DNA of 64,000 bases from Clostridia bacterium (lineage in GTDB: Bacteria > Bacillota > Clostridia > Monoglobales > Monoglobaceae). The notes under the pieces are model-generated. The model made no database searches, was not told where the DNA came from, and was given only the letters and a program-made list of their open reading frames with translations. The stretch is from positions 1 to 64,000 of the forward strand of contig JAFQSM010000053.1 in the NCBI GenBank assembly GCA_017409575.1, read 5' to 3'. Below are positions 8,617-20,465 of the stretch, piece by piece (the stretch's first letter is position 1; the number at the start of each line of letters is the position of its first letter). The translations under genes were made by a program, and so were the position numbers.

Positions 8617-8973
8617 ATAAAAAACAAACTGGTTTTTTTGATTCATCTGATCTCTAATATGTGGAATGACTTCACATAAAGAAAGGGTTATCCTTTTACT
8701 CAAAAAAAACACAAGCCTTATTATCGACAAAGACGTATGGAATGAGGTTACCGGATAAGCCGCAAAAAAAAAGGCTGTAGCTCAATCCTTGTTGACCTCG
8801 GTGATGTAATTTAATATAAATCTCACCCCGAAATCGCAAATGGAAATGTACCTGAGGAAAAACTTTCGTGTTTCTTAATTGCTCCATGGTATATGACTAC
8901 CGATGCTGACCGTTATGATCTTTGGGAAGGTATTCACCTTGCTAAGATTGCAAGAGAAAATTACGGTTATTAA
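8617..8973 (+). pseudogene. Relict duplicate of the downstream GH20-like gene, internally deleted
   Basis: This stretch aligns to both ends of the gene at 9030-9980. Bases 8617-8840 match its first 215 bases with many substitutions and indels; the start ATG has become ATA. Bases 8846-8973 match its last 128 bases with only 5 mismatches, including the same TAA stop. About 600 bp of the middle is missing, with the junction near 8840. No open frame remains. It is a tandem copy that was lost. The 3' part is far less diverged than the 5' part, so it may have been refreshed by gene conversion with the live copy, or the two parts may have separate histories. The rest of the 8411-9029 gap holds only the two promoters described. 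Confidence 0.9.
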
Positions 8974-9029
8974 TCTTTAAAAATTATATTAAAATATATA
9001 AAATACAAAATTAAAGGACGGTTTTTATT

Positions 9030-9980
9030 ATGAAAAAGACAAACTGGTGTTTTTTAATCCATCTAAGTTGCAATATGTGGCATGACTCTACCACAAGACC
9101 AAATGCCCGTGGTGGAAAATTAGAACCAAAACTCACAACCGAAAAGGATGTATGGGATGAGGTTACCGAATATGCCGCAAAAGAAGGTTGTGACTCAATC
9201 CTTATTGACCTCGGTGATGCAATTCAATATAAATCTCACCCTGAAATCGCAGTTGAGGGTGCATGGACTGTTGAACAGCTTAAAGAAGAGCTTAACCGTC
9301 TTCGCGGCCTTGGCCTTAAAGTTTATCCAAAACTCAACTTCTCAACCGGTCACGATGCATGGCTTGGCGTTTATCACAGAATGGTTTCTACGCCTACATA
9401 CTATCAGGTTTGCAAAGACCTTATTAATGAAGTAATTGATATATTCGACAAGCCTGAACTCTTCCATGTTGGTATGGACGAAGAATATGCTTACAATCAG
9501 CAGGCTCTTGACTTTGTTTGCTACAGGCAATATGACCTTTTGTGGGATGATATGAACTTTTTCTGTGACTGCGTTCGCGAAAGAGGCGTCCGTCCCTGGA
9601 TATGGAGTGACCACTTCTGGAAGCATCCCGAAGAATTTGCAGAACACATCGGCAAGGATGTACTTGTAAGTCCCTGGCACTATGTTTACTTCTACTTCGA
9701 TGCTCCGTGTCCACCTCCTTCAGACCCTCATGGTATTGCAGTTATGGAAAGCTACACCAAGCTTCCTGAACTTGGATACGAGATTATGCCCTGCTTTTCC
9801 AACTATACATGCCGTGAAAACACCGACCACACTGTAAGATATTGTAAGGAAAATGTACCTGAGGAAAAACTTCCGGGCTTCTTGATTGCTCCATGGTATA
9901 TGACTACCGATGCTGACCGTTATGATCTTTTGGAAGGTATTCACCTTGCTAAGATTGCAAGAGAAAATTACGGTTATTAA
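9030..9980 (+). CDS. GH20-like TIM-barrel glycosidase candidate, cytoplasmic
   Basis: A 316-residue protein with no convincing signal peptide. It reads as a TIM barrel: LIDLGDAI and VYPKLNFST strands, then FHVGMDEEYAY at residues 145-155, then PWIWSDHFW. The H-x-G-x-D-E signature at 146-151 resembles the HxGGDE motif of family 20 beta-N-acetylhexosaminidases, where D-E is the catalytic pair. The rest is too divergent to place firmly in GH20, and the protein is much shorter than typical members. AAAGGACGG precedes the ATG. It is followed after 23 bp by the GH28-like gene in the same operon and preceded by its own relict copy. A role in trimming imported oligosaccharides is inferred from context; it could belong to an unclassified hydrolase family. 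Confidence 0.6.
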   Translation: MKKTNWCFLIHLSCNMWHDSTTRPNARGGKLEPKLTTEKDVWDEVTEYAAKEGCDSILIDLGDAIQYKSHPEIAVEGAWTVEQLKEELNRLRGLGLKVYPKLNFSTGHDAWLGVYHRMVSTPTYYQVCKDLINEVIDIFDKPELFHVGMDEEYAYNQQALDFVCYRQYDLLWDDMNFFCDCVRERGVRPWIWSDHFWKHPEEFAEHIGKDVLVSPWHYVYFYFDAPCPPPSDPHGIAVMESYTKLPELGYEIMPCFSNYTCRENTDHTVRYCKENVPEEKLPGFLIAPWYMTTDADRYDLLEGIHLAKIARENYGY

Positions 9981-10003
9981 TAGCCTTACAAGGAGTACAA
10001 ACT

Positions 10004-11206
10004 ATGAAGAACATATTATATGGCGACGGAATAAATGACGATTTTCCTGCTATTCAGGAGATGCTTGACTCCGGAAAATCATGCGTGTATCTCCCTGCTC
10101 CCGAAAAGCACTATGTTATCAGTTCTGCTCTTCGCATACACTCAAACCAAGAGTTCAGACTTGACAGATACACACGCATCCGGCTCGCCGACCACGCAAA
10201 CTGCGTTATGGCTACGAATGCCGAACCTCGTGAAGTTAATGAAAACATAACCATAAGCGGCGGCATCTGGGATATGAACCACAACAATCAAAAGCAAAAT
10301 CCCGGACATTTTCCTGACCCTGATACCGGTATGACCATTCGCGAATGGAACGAAGCAAATAATTTTGACCAAAGCTGTACATATATGCAGCCTATATTCA
10401 ATGGCATTTGTTTTGTTTTTAATCATGTAAATTCGCTTTACATCGGCAATCTTACGATTGAAAACCCTGTTCTTTACGGAATGGATATCAGTTTTACCGA
10501 AGACTTTACCGTTGAGAATATTAAATTTGACTATTTTGAGGGCAGTCCAAAACTCTGGAACCTTGATGGTGTACATATTGATGGTGGTTGTCGCAACGGT
10601 CTTATCCGCAATCTTCACGGTGCCTGCCACGATGATATGGTTGCCATCACTTCTGATGACTGGCTTCACGGCCCGATTGAAAATATCACCATTGATGGCA
10701 TTTATGCTTATAATTCTCACAGTGCAGTCAGACTTCTTTCGGCAAGAACTCCTGTTAAAAACATTAACATCTCAAACATCTATGGTTCTTACTATGTTTA
10801 TTGCATAATTTTGAGCAAATTTATCGAAACAGACGAACGCTCGGCGTTTGAGAATATTAACATAAGCAATGTTTATGCGTCGCTCTGCGAGGGCACTGTA
10901 GATGTTTCCGGAAACAAAGGTCCACTCATTCACATAGGTCACGATATGGATATACCTAAGCTCTCGATATCCAACCTTTACAGGAATGAGACATATTCCT
11001 CTTTCCCTACAATCGGCATTGACAAAAACACCTGTATCAAGGAACTTGTGGTTTCATGCGCAAGCCAGACAAACGGTACTGAAAATCCAATGCCTTTTAT
11101 CGAAAATGAAGGAACTATCCAAAAGCTTTTTCTTGCAAACATAGATACCGGCGGCGAAGAACTTTTGACCGGAAACGGTACTGTAAAAAATAAGGTAATC
11201 TTATAA
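10004..11206 (+). CDS. GH28-like right-handed beta-helix protein (polygalacturonase/pectin-active family)
   Basis: A 400-residue protein without signal peptide. Repeated short turns of the pattern INISNIYG, ITIDGIYA, LTIENPVL mark a right-handed parallel beta-helix. The central segment NLDGVHIDGG (186-195) and CHDDMVAITSDD (208-219) resembles the N-x-D and D-D catalytic regions of family 28 polygalacturonases; the family's later G-H-G motif is not obvious, so the mechanism is uncertain. It starts with AAGGAG 23 bp after the GH20-like gene and shares its transcript. Lacking a signal peptide, it probably acts on imported oligomers. It could instead be a lyase of similar fold. A strong terminator follows. 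Confidence 0.75.
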   Translation: MKNILYGDGINDDFPAIQEMLDSGKSCVYLPAPEKHYVISSALRIHSNQEFRLDRYTRIRLADHANCVMATNAEPREVNENITISGGIWDMNHNNQKQNPGHFPDPDTGMTIREWNEANNFDQSCTYMQPIFNGICFVFNHVNSLYIGNLTIENPVLYGMDISFTEDFTVENIKFDYFEGSPKLWNLDGVHIDGGCRNGLIRNLHGACHDDMVAITSDDWLHGPIENITIDGIYAYNSHSAVRLLSARTPVKNINISNIYGSYYVYCIILSKFIETDERSAFENINISNVYASLCEGTVDVSGNKGPLIHIGHDMDIPKLSISNLYRNETYSSFPTIGIDKNTCIKELVVSCASQTNGTENPMPFIENEGTIQKLFLANIDTGGEELLTGNGTVKNKVIL

Positions 11207-11216
11207 AAGTTCATTC

Positions 11217-11258
11217 AAACCTACCTTACAAAAAATTTGTGTAAGGTAGGTTTGTTGT
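11217..11258 (+). terminator. Intrinsic terminator after the GH28-like gene
   Basis: 13-bp perfect stem (AAACCTACCTTAC and its complement, 11217-11229 and 11241-11253) around an 11-nt loop, followed by a T-rich tail. Ends the GH20-like/GH28-like operon. Confidence 0.88.
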
Positions 11259-11302
11259 ACTTTAAAATATTTAATAACTCGACTTTTTTGTGAGATGAAA
11301 TT

Positions 11303-12897
11303 ATGTTTCAAAGAAAATTTTTTGAATGCTTTGCTTATCTTGGAAAACCTGCCATTCCAAACAGCGACTTCCCATATTCAGCCGAAGATTTTCTTTTGGA
11401 TATGGAATATGCGCGTATTCACGGTGCGGCAATAATTCATAATGCCGCAAAGGACTATTAATTTGAATATGGCAATAATGAGTCAATAAAACTGGCAAGT
11501 GAAAACGCCAGACTATTCAGCCTTGCCGTTGTTTCTCCTTCGGCGTGTCTTGAGACCGACAACAAAACTATTTTGAGGATTTGCTGAATAATGGAGTTAA
11601 AGGCTTTGTGCTTTTGGATAATCCTCTTTTAAGCGGCTCGTTGAGTCCTGAAAGCATGTCAAAAATCGCAGAAACTCTTGTAAATCACAAAAAGCCTTTG
11701 ATTCTATGCAACACTTCAACTGAAGCTCGGTTTGACAAAGTAAGCAAGCTTGCCAAAGCATTCCCCGAGCTTGATATTGTTATGCAAGGAACAACCTGGA
11801 ACACAAACCGCCTGTTTTTTGAGGTAATGGACCAAAACTCAAACCTGTACTTTGACATATCATCAAATCATACAAACGGAATTCTGGAAATCACCAAAAA
11901 GCATTTTGGTATTCAGCGTGCACTTTACAGCAGCACATGGCCTCAAAAATCCATGGGAGCGATGAAATCTATGGTTGAATATGCAGATATCACTGATGCA
12001 GACAAGACTCTGGTTGCATCGGGTAATGCCTGCCGCTTGTTTGGTATTTCGCATAATGAATTGACGCTTTATGACGATAGTCAGTGCAAGCTTGACGAAA
12101 TCGCTCTTGAAGCAGATGCAGGCAAACCGATTTCCGTACCGGTAATTGATGCTCACAGTCATATCGGGGCAAAAGGCTGTGCAACAAACACAACGATAAT
12201 GAAGTTTTCGTCTCCTGACGAAATCGTTAAAAAGCTGGACAGGACTGGTATTGACACAACATTTACAGCACCATGGAGCGGCATAAGTTATGACGGCATA
12301 CAGGCAGGAAAAGAAATTCTTGACGCATATAAAAACTATCCCGGCAGATTTTTGGGATATATGTGCTACAATCCAAACTATCCCAACAACCTTGAATCCG
12401 CAAAAGAAATGATTTTGCAAAATCCTGATGCCTTTGTGGGAATAAAGCCTTATCCTCCCTCGTTTGGTTTTGAACTTACCGACGATGTAATGAAGGATTG
12501 GTTTGAGTTTGCTGATAAGCATCATCTTTTGGTGCTTATTCATGGTGGCAATGCGCATTATGCTGAACAGACCGATTACTTAAGCTCAATTTACAAAAAT
12601 GCTACATTTGTACTTGCCCACTGTGGCGTAAACTTTTCTATTGCAAAAAAATGTGCCGAAATAGCCAACAAAAGGGATAATGTGGTGCTTGACATCACAA
12701 TAACCGCCACCACTCGCAAAATGGTCGAATTTTTGGTTGCCGAGGTGGGTGCAGACAAAATTGTCTTTGGCTCGGATATGCCAATGCGCGATCTTTCACC
12801 TCAGCTTGGCTGGATATGTTATGCCGATATTCCCATTGAGGACAAAAAGAAAATTCTTGCAGAAAATATAAAGCGCTTGCTTGACAAACGCATTTAG
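11303..12897 (+). pseudogene. Tandem amidohydrolase (Amidohydro_2) protein, broken by stop and frameshift
   Basis: The frame opens at an ATG at 11303 (MFQRKFFECFAYLG) and is cut by TAA at 11458-11460 (after NAAKDY). It resumes in the same frame (FEYGNNESIKLASENARLF), then needs a single added A in the run near 11565 to continue as NYFEDLLNNGVKGF. The rest is open to 12897. The product would hold two TIM-barrel domains of about 250 residues. The first lacks the metal-binding His motif. The second has DAHSHIG, LVLIHGG, LAHCGVN and FGSDMP, the expected ligands of a metal-dependent amidohydrolase. The C-terminal part alone (11581-12897) could in theory still be translated, but no ribosome binding site supports that. 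Substrate unknown. Confidence 0.78.
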
Positions 12898-12903
12898 CAA
12901 AAC

Positions 12904-12941
12904 AAAAGACCTCCTGCTTTTTACCGCAAGAGGTCTTTTAT
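12904..12941. terminator. Bidirectional terminator between the amidohydrolase pseudogene and atpC
   Basis: Ten-bp stem AAAAGACCTC / GAGGTCTTTT with a loop of about 16 nt, A/T runs on both flanks. It sits between convergent genes and directly abuts the atpC stop codon. Confidence 0.85.
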
Positions 12942-12943
12942 TA

Positions 12944-14604
<1,661 letters not shown>

Positions 14605-14613
14605 TTACCTCCT

Positions 14614-15417
14614 CTAAATGCCACTGCCGGCTATTATCTCTGTTATTTCCTGAGTAATTGCACCCTGTCTTGCACGGTTGTATTCAAGTGTTAACGCATC
14701 TATCATCTCGGATGCATTTTTGCTTGCTGAATCCATTGCAAGTCTGCGAGCAACCAGTTCGCAGACAAAGCTTTCCCGGGCAGCCACAAGCAATTTTGCA
14801 GCAACATACTTCTCAATCAAAGTATCAAGAACTGTAATTTCGTCCGGCTCATAAATAATACTGACATTTTTCTTATCTTCTGACATTTCTACAGGCAAAA
14901 TCTGCTGCACTTCGGGGTTTTGTGTCATCATAGAAACATAATTTGTCGAAACAATTTGGATTTCCCCATATTTCCCTGATTTAAAACAACCACAAAGTTC
15001 TTTTGCCAACTTATATGCCTCTTTATAATCAAAGTCTTCGACTTTCAAAATATCCCTTTGATACTTTTCGCAAGCTCTTTTGCCGACAGGAATAAATTCT
15101 TCTGCCATGGTTGAATCCGCAAGCTTTAATACATTCATATTATAACCGCCCGCAAGACCTCTGTCACCGGCAATTACCACCGTACATACTTTGCCGCCAT
15201 TATCCTTTTGCATATAAACACTTTTTTTACATTCAGGAACACCTGCAAGACCTTTAATCATATCTTCAAGAGTCAATGTGTATTGACGGTTTTTATTCAT
15301 AAGTTCAGATGCTCCGCGAATTTTTGTCGAGGCAACAAGTTCCATAGCCTTTGCAAGATGCAGTGTAGAATCTATGCTTCGGATTCTGCTTTTAAGCCTT
15401 TTTGTATCTGTAGCCAC
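14614..15417 (-). CDS. atpG: ATP synthase gamma subunit
   Basis: 267-residue rotating shaft of F1. The N-terminal helix (TKRLKSRIRSIDSTLHLAKAMELVASTKIRGA) and the C-terminal helix (ALTLEYNRARQGAITQEITEIIAG) that form the coiled coil are both conserved, with the small Rossmann-like domain between. Slightly shorter than the usual 280-290 residues. It starts with GTG four bases after the atpA stop, behind GAAGGAG. Confidence 0.97.
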   Translation of the reverse strand: MATDTKRLKSRIRSIDSTLHLAKAMELVASTKIRGASELMNKNRQYTLTLEDMIKGLAGVPECKKSVYMQKDNGGKVCTVVIAGDRGLAGGYNMNVLKLADSTMAEEFIPVGKRACEKYQRDILKVEDFDYKEAYKLAKELCGCFKSGKYGEIQIVSTNYVSMMTQNPEVQQILPVEMSEDKKNVSIIYEPDEITVLDTLIEKYVAAKLLVAARESFVCELVARRLAMDSASKNASEMIDALTLEYNRARQGAITQEITEIIAGSGI

Positions 15418-15421
15418 AAAA

Positions 15422-16915
15422 TCACTCCTTCATCTCATCAAGAGCCGCTTTCAGAGTCTCCATATCCTCATCATCACAGAAGTTTGCCTCAAAGCGTTCA
15501 AGCAAAGAGCTGTATTTGTTTTCAAGCAACTCAAACAGGCGCGCTTCATAGTCTTTTACACCTTTAAGCGGAACATCATTCAGATACCCTTTTGTTACCG
15601 CATATACTATCGCAACCTGACAGCCTGCACGAACAGGAGAATTGCGGTCCTGTTTAAGAACCTCCACAATTCTTTCACCAAGTGCAAGACGAGCTTTTGT
15701 ATCTTTGTCAAGGTCACTGCCAAACTGAGCAAAAGCCTGAAGTTCACGATACTGAGCGTAAAGCAGCTTAAGCTCGCCCGAAACCTTTTTCATTGCCTTA
15801 ATCTGCGCAGCACCACCAACACGGCTTACCGATATGCCGGGGTTGATAGCAGGCATAATTCCTGCATGGAAAAGGTCAGTTTCCAAAAATATCTGTCCGT
15901 CTGTAATAGAAATTACATTTGTTGGGATATAAGCAGACACATCTCCGCCCTGAGTTTCGATAATTGGAAGTGCGGTAATAGATCCTCCGCCATACTCAGG
16001 TGCAACACACGCCGCACGCTCCAAAAGTCTTGAATGGAGATAAAAAACATCACCTGGATAAGCTTCTCTGCCCGGTGGGCGTCTGATAAGAAGAGACAAT
16101 GCACGATAAGCAATCGCATGCTTTGACAAATCATCATAAATAATCAAAACATCCTTGCCTTGTTCGCGGAAGTATTCCGCCATAGCACAACCCGAATACG
16201 GCGCTACATACTGAAGCGGAGCCGACTCGGATGCAGATGCCGAAACTATAATTGTGTAAGGCATAGCTCCTGCCCTTTTGAGTTCATTTGCAAGTCTTAC
16301 AACAGTTGTATTCTTTTGGCCTATTGCAACATAGATACAAATAACATTCGAATTTTTTTGATTTATAATAGTATCAAGGGCAATTTCGGTTTTACCGGTC
16401 TGTCTATCACCTATAATAAGTTCACGCTGACCTCTGCCGATAGGTATCATACTGTCAATCGCTTTTATTCCTGTCTGGAGCGGCACCGAAACACTCTTTC
16501 TTTCGATTATGCCGGGAGCCTCTGACTCAATCGGTCGGGTCTCGGTCGCAGCAATGGGGCCTTTGTCGTCAATTGGTTTTCCCAAAGCGTCCACAACTCT
16601 GCCAAGCAGTGCTTCGCCAACAGGTACCGACACAACTCTGCCCGTACGGTTTACAGTTGTGCCTTCTTTGATATTGTTTGTATCCGAAAGCAGTGCAACC
16701 GATACAGTTTCGTCCTCCAGGTTTTGTGCCATACCGAAGCTGCCGTCTTCAAACTCCAAAAGTTCTCCTGCCATACACGACCTGAGACCATATACCCTTG
16801 CAATTCCGTCGCCGACAAGAATTACATTCCCGGTTTCTTTCATTTCAATACGCGAGTTATAATTCTTCAGTTGCTCTTTAATTATATTGCTTATTTCCTC
16901 GGCTCTTGTACTCAT
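15422..16915 (-). CDS. atpA: ATP synthase alpha subunit
   Basis: 497-residue non-catalytic nucleotide-binding subunit of F1. Walker A GDRQTGKT at 169-176; [13 protein letters not shown] just before it; the arginine-finger region near [10 protein letters not shown] is intact. Length is normal for the family (about 500). ATG overlaps the atpH stop by 4 bp (ATGA), suggesting translational coupling. Confidence 0.98.
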   Translation of the reverse strand: MSTRAEEISNIIKEQLKNYNSRIEMKETGNVILVGDGIARVYGLRSCMAGELLEFEDGSFGMAQNLEDETVSVALLSDTNNIKEGTTVNRTGRVVSVPVGEALLGRVVDALGKPIDDKGPIAATETRPIESEAPGIIERKSVSVPLQTGIKAIDSMIPIGRGQRELIIGDRQTGKTEIALDTIINQKNSNVICIYVAIGQKNTTVVRLANELKRAGAMPYTIIVSASASESAPLQYVAPYSGCAMAEYFREQGKDVLIIYDDLSKHAIAYRALSLLIRRPPGREAYPGDVFYLHSRLLERAACVAPEYGGGSITALPIIETQGGDVSAYIPTNVISITDGQIFLETDLFHAGIMPAINPGISVSRVGGAAQIKAMKKVSGELKLLYAQYRELQAFAQFGSDLDKDTKARLALGERIVEVLKQDRNSPVRAGCQVAIVYAVTKGYLNDVPLKGVKDYEARLFELLENKYSSLLERFEANFCDDEDMETLKAALDEMKE

Positions 16916-17442
16916 TTATTTATCACTTCCTTTACTTCCTTAAGGCGTCGGCTGATTGTCCAGTTTATCAATGATCCGTCCAATTCAACAGAAATTCCGC
17001 CTACAACCGACTTGTCAATAATACATTCAAGAATTACCTTGCTATCGCTGATTTGCTCCAGCTTTTCTTTAAGTGCCGTTTTTTCGTTTTCAGAAAGTTC
17101 AAATGCACTCACTATCTTTGCGGTTTTGATTTTGTTTACGCTATCAAATATACACTTGTAATCAATTATACATTCGTGCAGAAGTCCGATATGTCTTTTT
17201 TCGCAAAGAAGCTTAAAAAATGACACAATCTCTTCTGAAAAATCCTTAGAAAACGCCTTGTCTATACTTTCAAGCCTTTCCTCAAGCGGAATGCCCAACG
17301 AAGATAAAAATGTTATATATTCGGGATTTTCCGACAAAATCTCATCTGCAAGGTCAAGTTCATTAAGGTATTCCTCGCTGCAGTTTTTTCCCATCCCCAA
17401 ATCAAACAAAGCCTTTGCATAACTTTTACTCATTTCCATCAT
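16912..17442 (-). CDS. atpH: ATP synthase delta subunit
   Basis: About 176 residues; the stator subunit joining the b dimer to the top of F1. The N-terminal helical domain ([15 protein letters not shown]) and the C-terminal conserved region ([29 protein letters not shown]) match the OSCP/delta family. The start is uncertain: several ATGs (17442, 17439, 17433) overlap the atpF stop codon region, with GGTGAT just upstream. I favour 17442; the difference is only three residues. Overlap with atpF implies translational coupling. Confidence 0.93.
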   Translation of the reverse strand: MMEMSKSYAKALFDLGMGKNCSEEYLNELDLADEILSENPEYITFLSSLGIPLEERLESIDKAFSKDFSEEIVSFFKLLCEKRHIGLLHECIIDYKCIFDSVNKIKTAKIVSAFELSENEKTALKEKLEQISDSKVILECIIDKSVVGGISVELDGSLINWTISRRLKEVKEVINK

Positions 17443-17938
17443 TATCACCAAGCTTTTCAATAAAAGAATTTATCAAATTGTGATGGTCGTCAGAATTTAT
17501 CTCGCGCTCTAAAATCTTGTCTGCCAAGGCAATCGAATTTTCGACTATCTTTTCTTTGATAACATCTTCTGCTTTTTCAATTTCAAGCTGTGCCTGCTCC
17601 TTTGCCTGACTTATGATAGCCCCGGCTTTTTCTTCGGCTTCCGAAAGGATTTTGCTGCTGCGATTATTTGCTGTGTCAACAGCTTTTTTAAGTATATTAT
17701 CGCTGTCCTCTTTAACCGAAAGCATTTTTTTGTTCCACTCATCGCGGGTTTCAGCAGCCAGACGATTTGCCTCGTCTGCAGCACTGTATCTTTCGTCCAG
17801 TTCAGACTGCCTTTTTGCAAGCATATCATTGATTGGTTTGAAGAAAAACTTCTTCACAAGCACAAAAAGGATTGTAAGATTTAAGAAAGAAATTAAAATC
17901 TGCCAAAAATTTACAGATATAACTTCCAACGATTGCAT
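17426..17938 (-). CDS. atpF: ATP synthase b subunit
   Basis: 170 residues. A single N-terminal membrane helix (VNFWQILISFLNLTILFVLVKKFFFKPI) is followed by a long charged, alanine-rich coiled coil: the peripheral stalk. The ATG at 17938 is preferred because AAGGAG lies 8 bp upstream; a GTG three codons earlier overlaps that site. Within the canonical order c-b-delta. Confidence 0.95.
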   Translation of the reverse strand: MQSLEVISVNFWQILISFLNLTILFVLVKKFFFKPINDMLAKRQSELDERYSAADEANRLAAETRDEWNKKMLSVKEDSDNILKKAVDTANNRSSKILSEAEEKAGAIISQAKEQAQLEIEKAEDVIKEKIVENSIALADKILEREINSDDHHNLINSFIEKLGDNDGNE

Positions 17939-17950
17939 TGCGTTCACTCC

Positions 17951-19107
<1,157 letters not shown>

Positions 19108-19109
19108 TT

Positions 19110-19508
19110 CTATTCACCCGATTTCTCTAATTTGTTTTGTAACAAAGGTTTAAAAAGAATTGCTATACGCGGGAAAAACACCGGAATAATTACTGCAATC
19201 GTATTGAACAAAGGTAATGCCACCCCAATAACAACTACCGCAAAAATCATAAGTGTCCGAAACGAATGTGACAACTTAACAATCTTTTTAACATTCTCAT
19301 CATTTTGCTGAAGAGCTTTTTGTATTCCAAGTCCCATCAAAAAAAAGTTTGCAATCATAACTGCGTCTGTCAAAAGATTTCCAAGCAGAACAGTATAATT
19401 CCATCTTTTTAAAATCAAAAATACAGATTGCATAATAATGCTCAACAAAGCAAGCGAATATGCTATATATTTTGTTTCGTTGATGACAGTTTTATCCGCT
19501 TTTATCAT
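19110..19508 (-). CDS. atpI: AtpI-like small membrane protein of the ATP synthase operon
   Basis: 132 residues with four predicted membrane segments (YIAYSLALLSIIMQSVFLIL, LLTDAVMIANFFLMGLGIQ, LMIFAVVVIGVALPLF, IAVIIPVFFPRIAILF). Sequence identity to known AtpI is weak to the eye, but size, topology and position as the first gene before atpB fit AtpI/UncI, which helps assemble the c-ring. The ATG at 19508 is preferred: GGAGG lies 9 bp upstream, while the earlier ATG overlaps it. Confidence 0.75.
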   Translation of the reverse strand: MIKADKTVINETKYIAYSLALLSIIMQSVFLILKRWNYTVLLGNLLTDAVMIANFFLMGLGIQKALQQNDENVKKIVKLSHSFRTLMIFAVVVIGVALPLFNTIAVIIPVFFPRIAILFKPLLQNKLEKSGE

Positions 19509-19584
19509 AAAACCCATCCTCCTTAATAATTTTCTTATTTGGGGGATAATTCACCCGAAAAAAACACTAAAAAGTTACAAGTAT

Positions 19585-19613
19585 AATATACTATAAAATC
19601 CAGTTAATGTCAA
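19585..19613 (-). promoter_or_regulatory. Promoter of the atp operon
   Basis: Minus strand: TTGACA (19608-19613), 17-bp spacer, TATATT (19585-19590). Near-consensus vegetative promoter about 75 bp before atpI, and the only clear one in the 190-bp upstream gap. Confidence 0.85.
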
Positions 19614-19680
19614 CAAATGAACCCCTTATTTATCCTTAAAAACTATGTCTTTTTTTTTAACATATTTTTTCAAAAAACTA

Positions 19681-19709
19681 TTGACTTTTTAACGCAAAAG
19701 ATGTACAAT
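19681..19709 (+). promoter_or_regulatory. Promoter of the thiT riboswitch transcript
   Basis: TTGACT (19681-19686), 17-bp spacer, TACAAT (19704-19709), ending about 17 bp before the TPP aptamer. Transcription starting near 19716 would place the aptamer at the very 5' end of the mRNA. Confidence 0.82.
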
Positions 19710-19725
19710 TTAGAAAACTTAATAA

Positions 19726-19811
19726 AAAGGGGAGCTCGCACGCTCGGGCTGAGAGGAAGTTTGGCTTCGACCCTGAAAACCTGATTTGGATAATGCCAAC
19801 GGAGGGAACTG
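19726..19811 (+). ncRNA. TPP (THI-box) riboswitch
   Basis: The conserved TPP aptamer core is plain: GGGCTGAGAGG, then GACCCTGAAAACCTGAT, then TGGATAATGCCAACGGAGGGAA. These are the pyrimidine-sensing and pyrophosphate-sensing helices of the THI element. It precedes a thiamine transporter gene, as expected. The perfect inverted repeat at 19831-19850 with a T-run is the likely expression platform, so binding of thiamine pyrophosphate should terminate transcription before thiT. Confidence 0.96.
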
Positions 19812-19830
19812 TCTTTTGACATGATTTTTA

Positions 19831-19858
19831 GCATATCCATATGGATATGCTTTTCTTG
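19831..19858 (+). terminator. Attenuator hairpin of the TPP riboswitch
   Basis: Perfect palindrome of two 10-nt arms (GCATATCCAT and its complement), effectively an 8-bp stem with a 4-nt loop, followed by TTTTCTTGTT. It lies between the aptamer and the thiT ribosome binding site, the right place for a regulated terminator. Confidence 0.82.
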
Positions 19859-19915
19859 TTAAAACAGACTTTTAAGGCTCTTTATTCAATCAAACAAAAG
19901 AAAGGATTGTTTAAA

Positions 19916-20428
19916 ATGAGTAAAACAAAAAAATTGACAGAAATCGCAGTAAGTGTAGCAATGGCAGTGGTCTGCAGCTTTATCAAAGTGCTGGAAATGC
20001 CCCAGGGCGGCTCGGTCGCGCTGACGATGATACCGCTCCTTTTCATTGCGCAAAAACGAGGGCCCTTAACCGGAATAATCGCCGGAAGTATTTACGGTCT
20101 TTTATCTGCCCTTATTGCAGGCGTGCTCTACCACCCGGCATCACTCTTGCTTGACTACATACTCGCATTCGGTCTTTTGGGAATTGCAGGCTTTTTCAAA
20201 AACTCAACCTCAAACATAGTAATCGGCTCTTTTTTAGGGGTTGGCTGCAGATTTTTAAGCTCCTTAATAAGCGGAGCAGTATTATTTGCAGAATATGCAC
20301 CCGAGGGTCAAAATCCCTGGTTGTACTCACTTATATATCAATCTACCTATATGGTGCCCGAATTTTTAATTTCAATTTGTGTTCTTATTTTTCTTTACAC
20401 AAAAGCTCACAGATTGTACGAAAACTAA
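19916..20428 (+). CDS. thiT: ECF-type thiamine transporter S component ThiT
   Basis: 170-residue membrane protein with about six hydrophobic segments. Segments such as PQGGSVALTMIPLLFIAQKRGP and AGSIYGLLSALI match the ThiT family, whose conserved GGS-x-(A/S)L-T-M-I/V-P motif is clear. It binds thiamine and works with a shared EcfA-EcfA'-EcfT module; such a module is encoded at the right end of this window (61,632-64,000). The ATG at 19916 follows AAAGGATT; an upstream in-frame ATG at 19841 lies inside the attenuator and is rejected. Control by the TPP riboswitch supports the substrate call. Confidence 0.95.
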   Translation: MSKTKKLTEIAVSVAMAVVCSFIKVLEMPQGGSVALTMIPLLFIAQKRGPLTGIIAGSIYGLLSALIAGVLYHPASLLLDYILAFGLLGIAGFFKNSTSNIVIGSFLGVGCRFLSSLISGAVLFAEYAPEGQNPWLYSLIYQSTYMVPEFLISICVLIFLYTKAHRLYEN

Positions 20429-20434
20429 AACAAC

Positions 20435-20465
20435 AAAAAGGCGGTGATAATCACCGCCTTTTTTA
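20435..20465. terminator. Bidirectional terminator between thiT and the HIRAN-TPR gene
   Basis: Perfect stem AAAAAGGCGGTGA / TCACCGCCTTTTT with a 3-nt TAA loop, serving convergent genes. Confidence 0.92.

Noticed and set aside
11581-12897. The 438-codon amidohydrolase frame as an intact gene
   Set aside because: It starts at a weak codon with no ribosome site, and homologous sequence continues upstream in two other pieces, so it is the 3' part of a broken gene.
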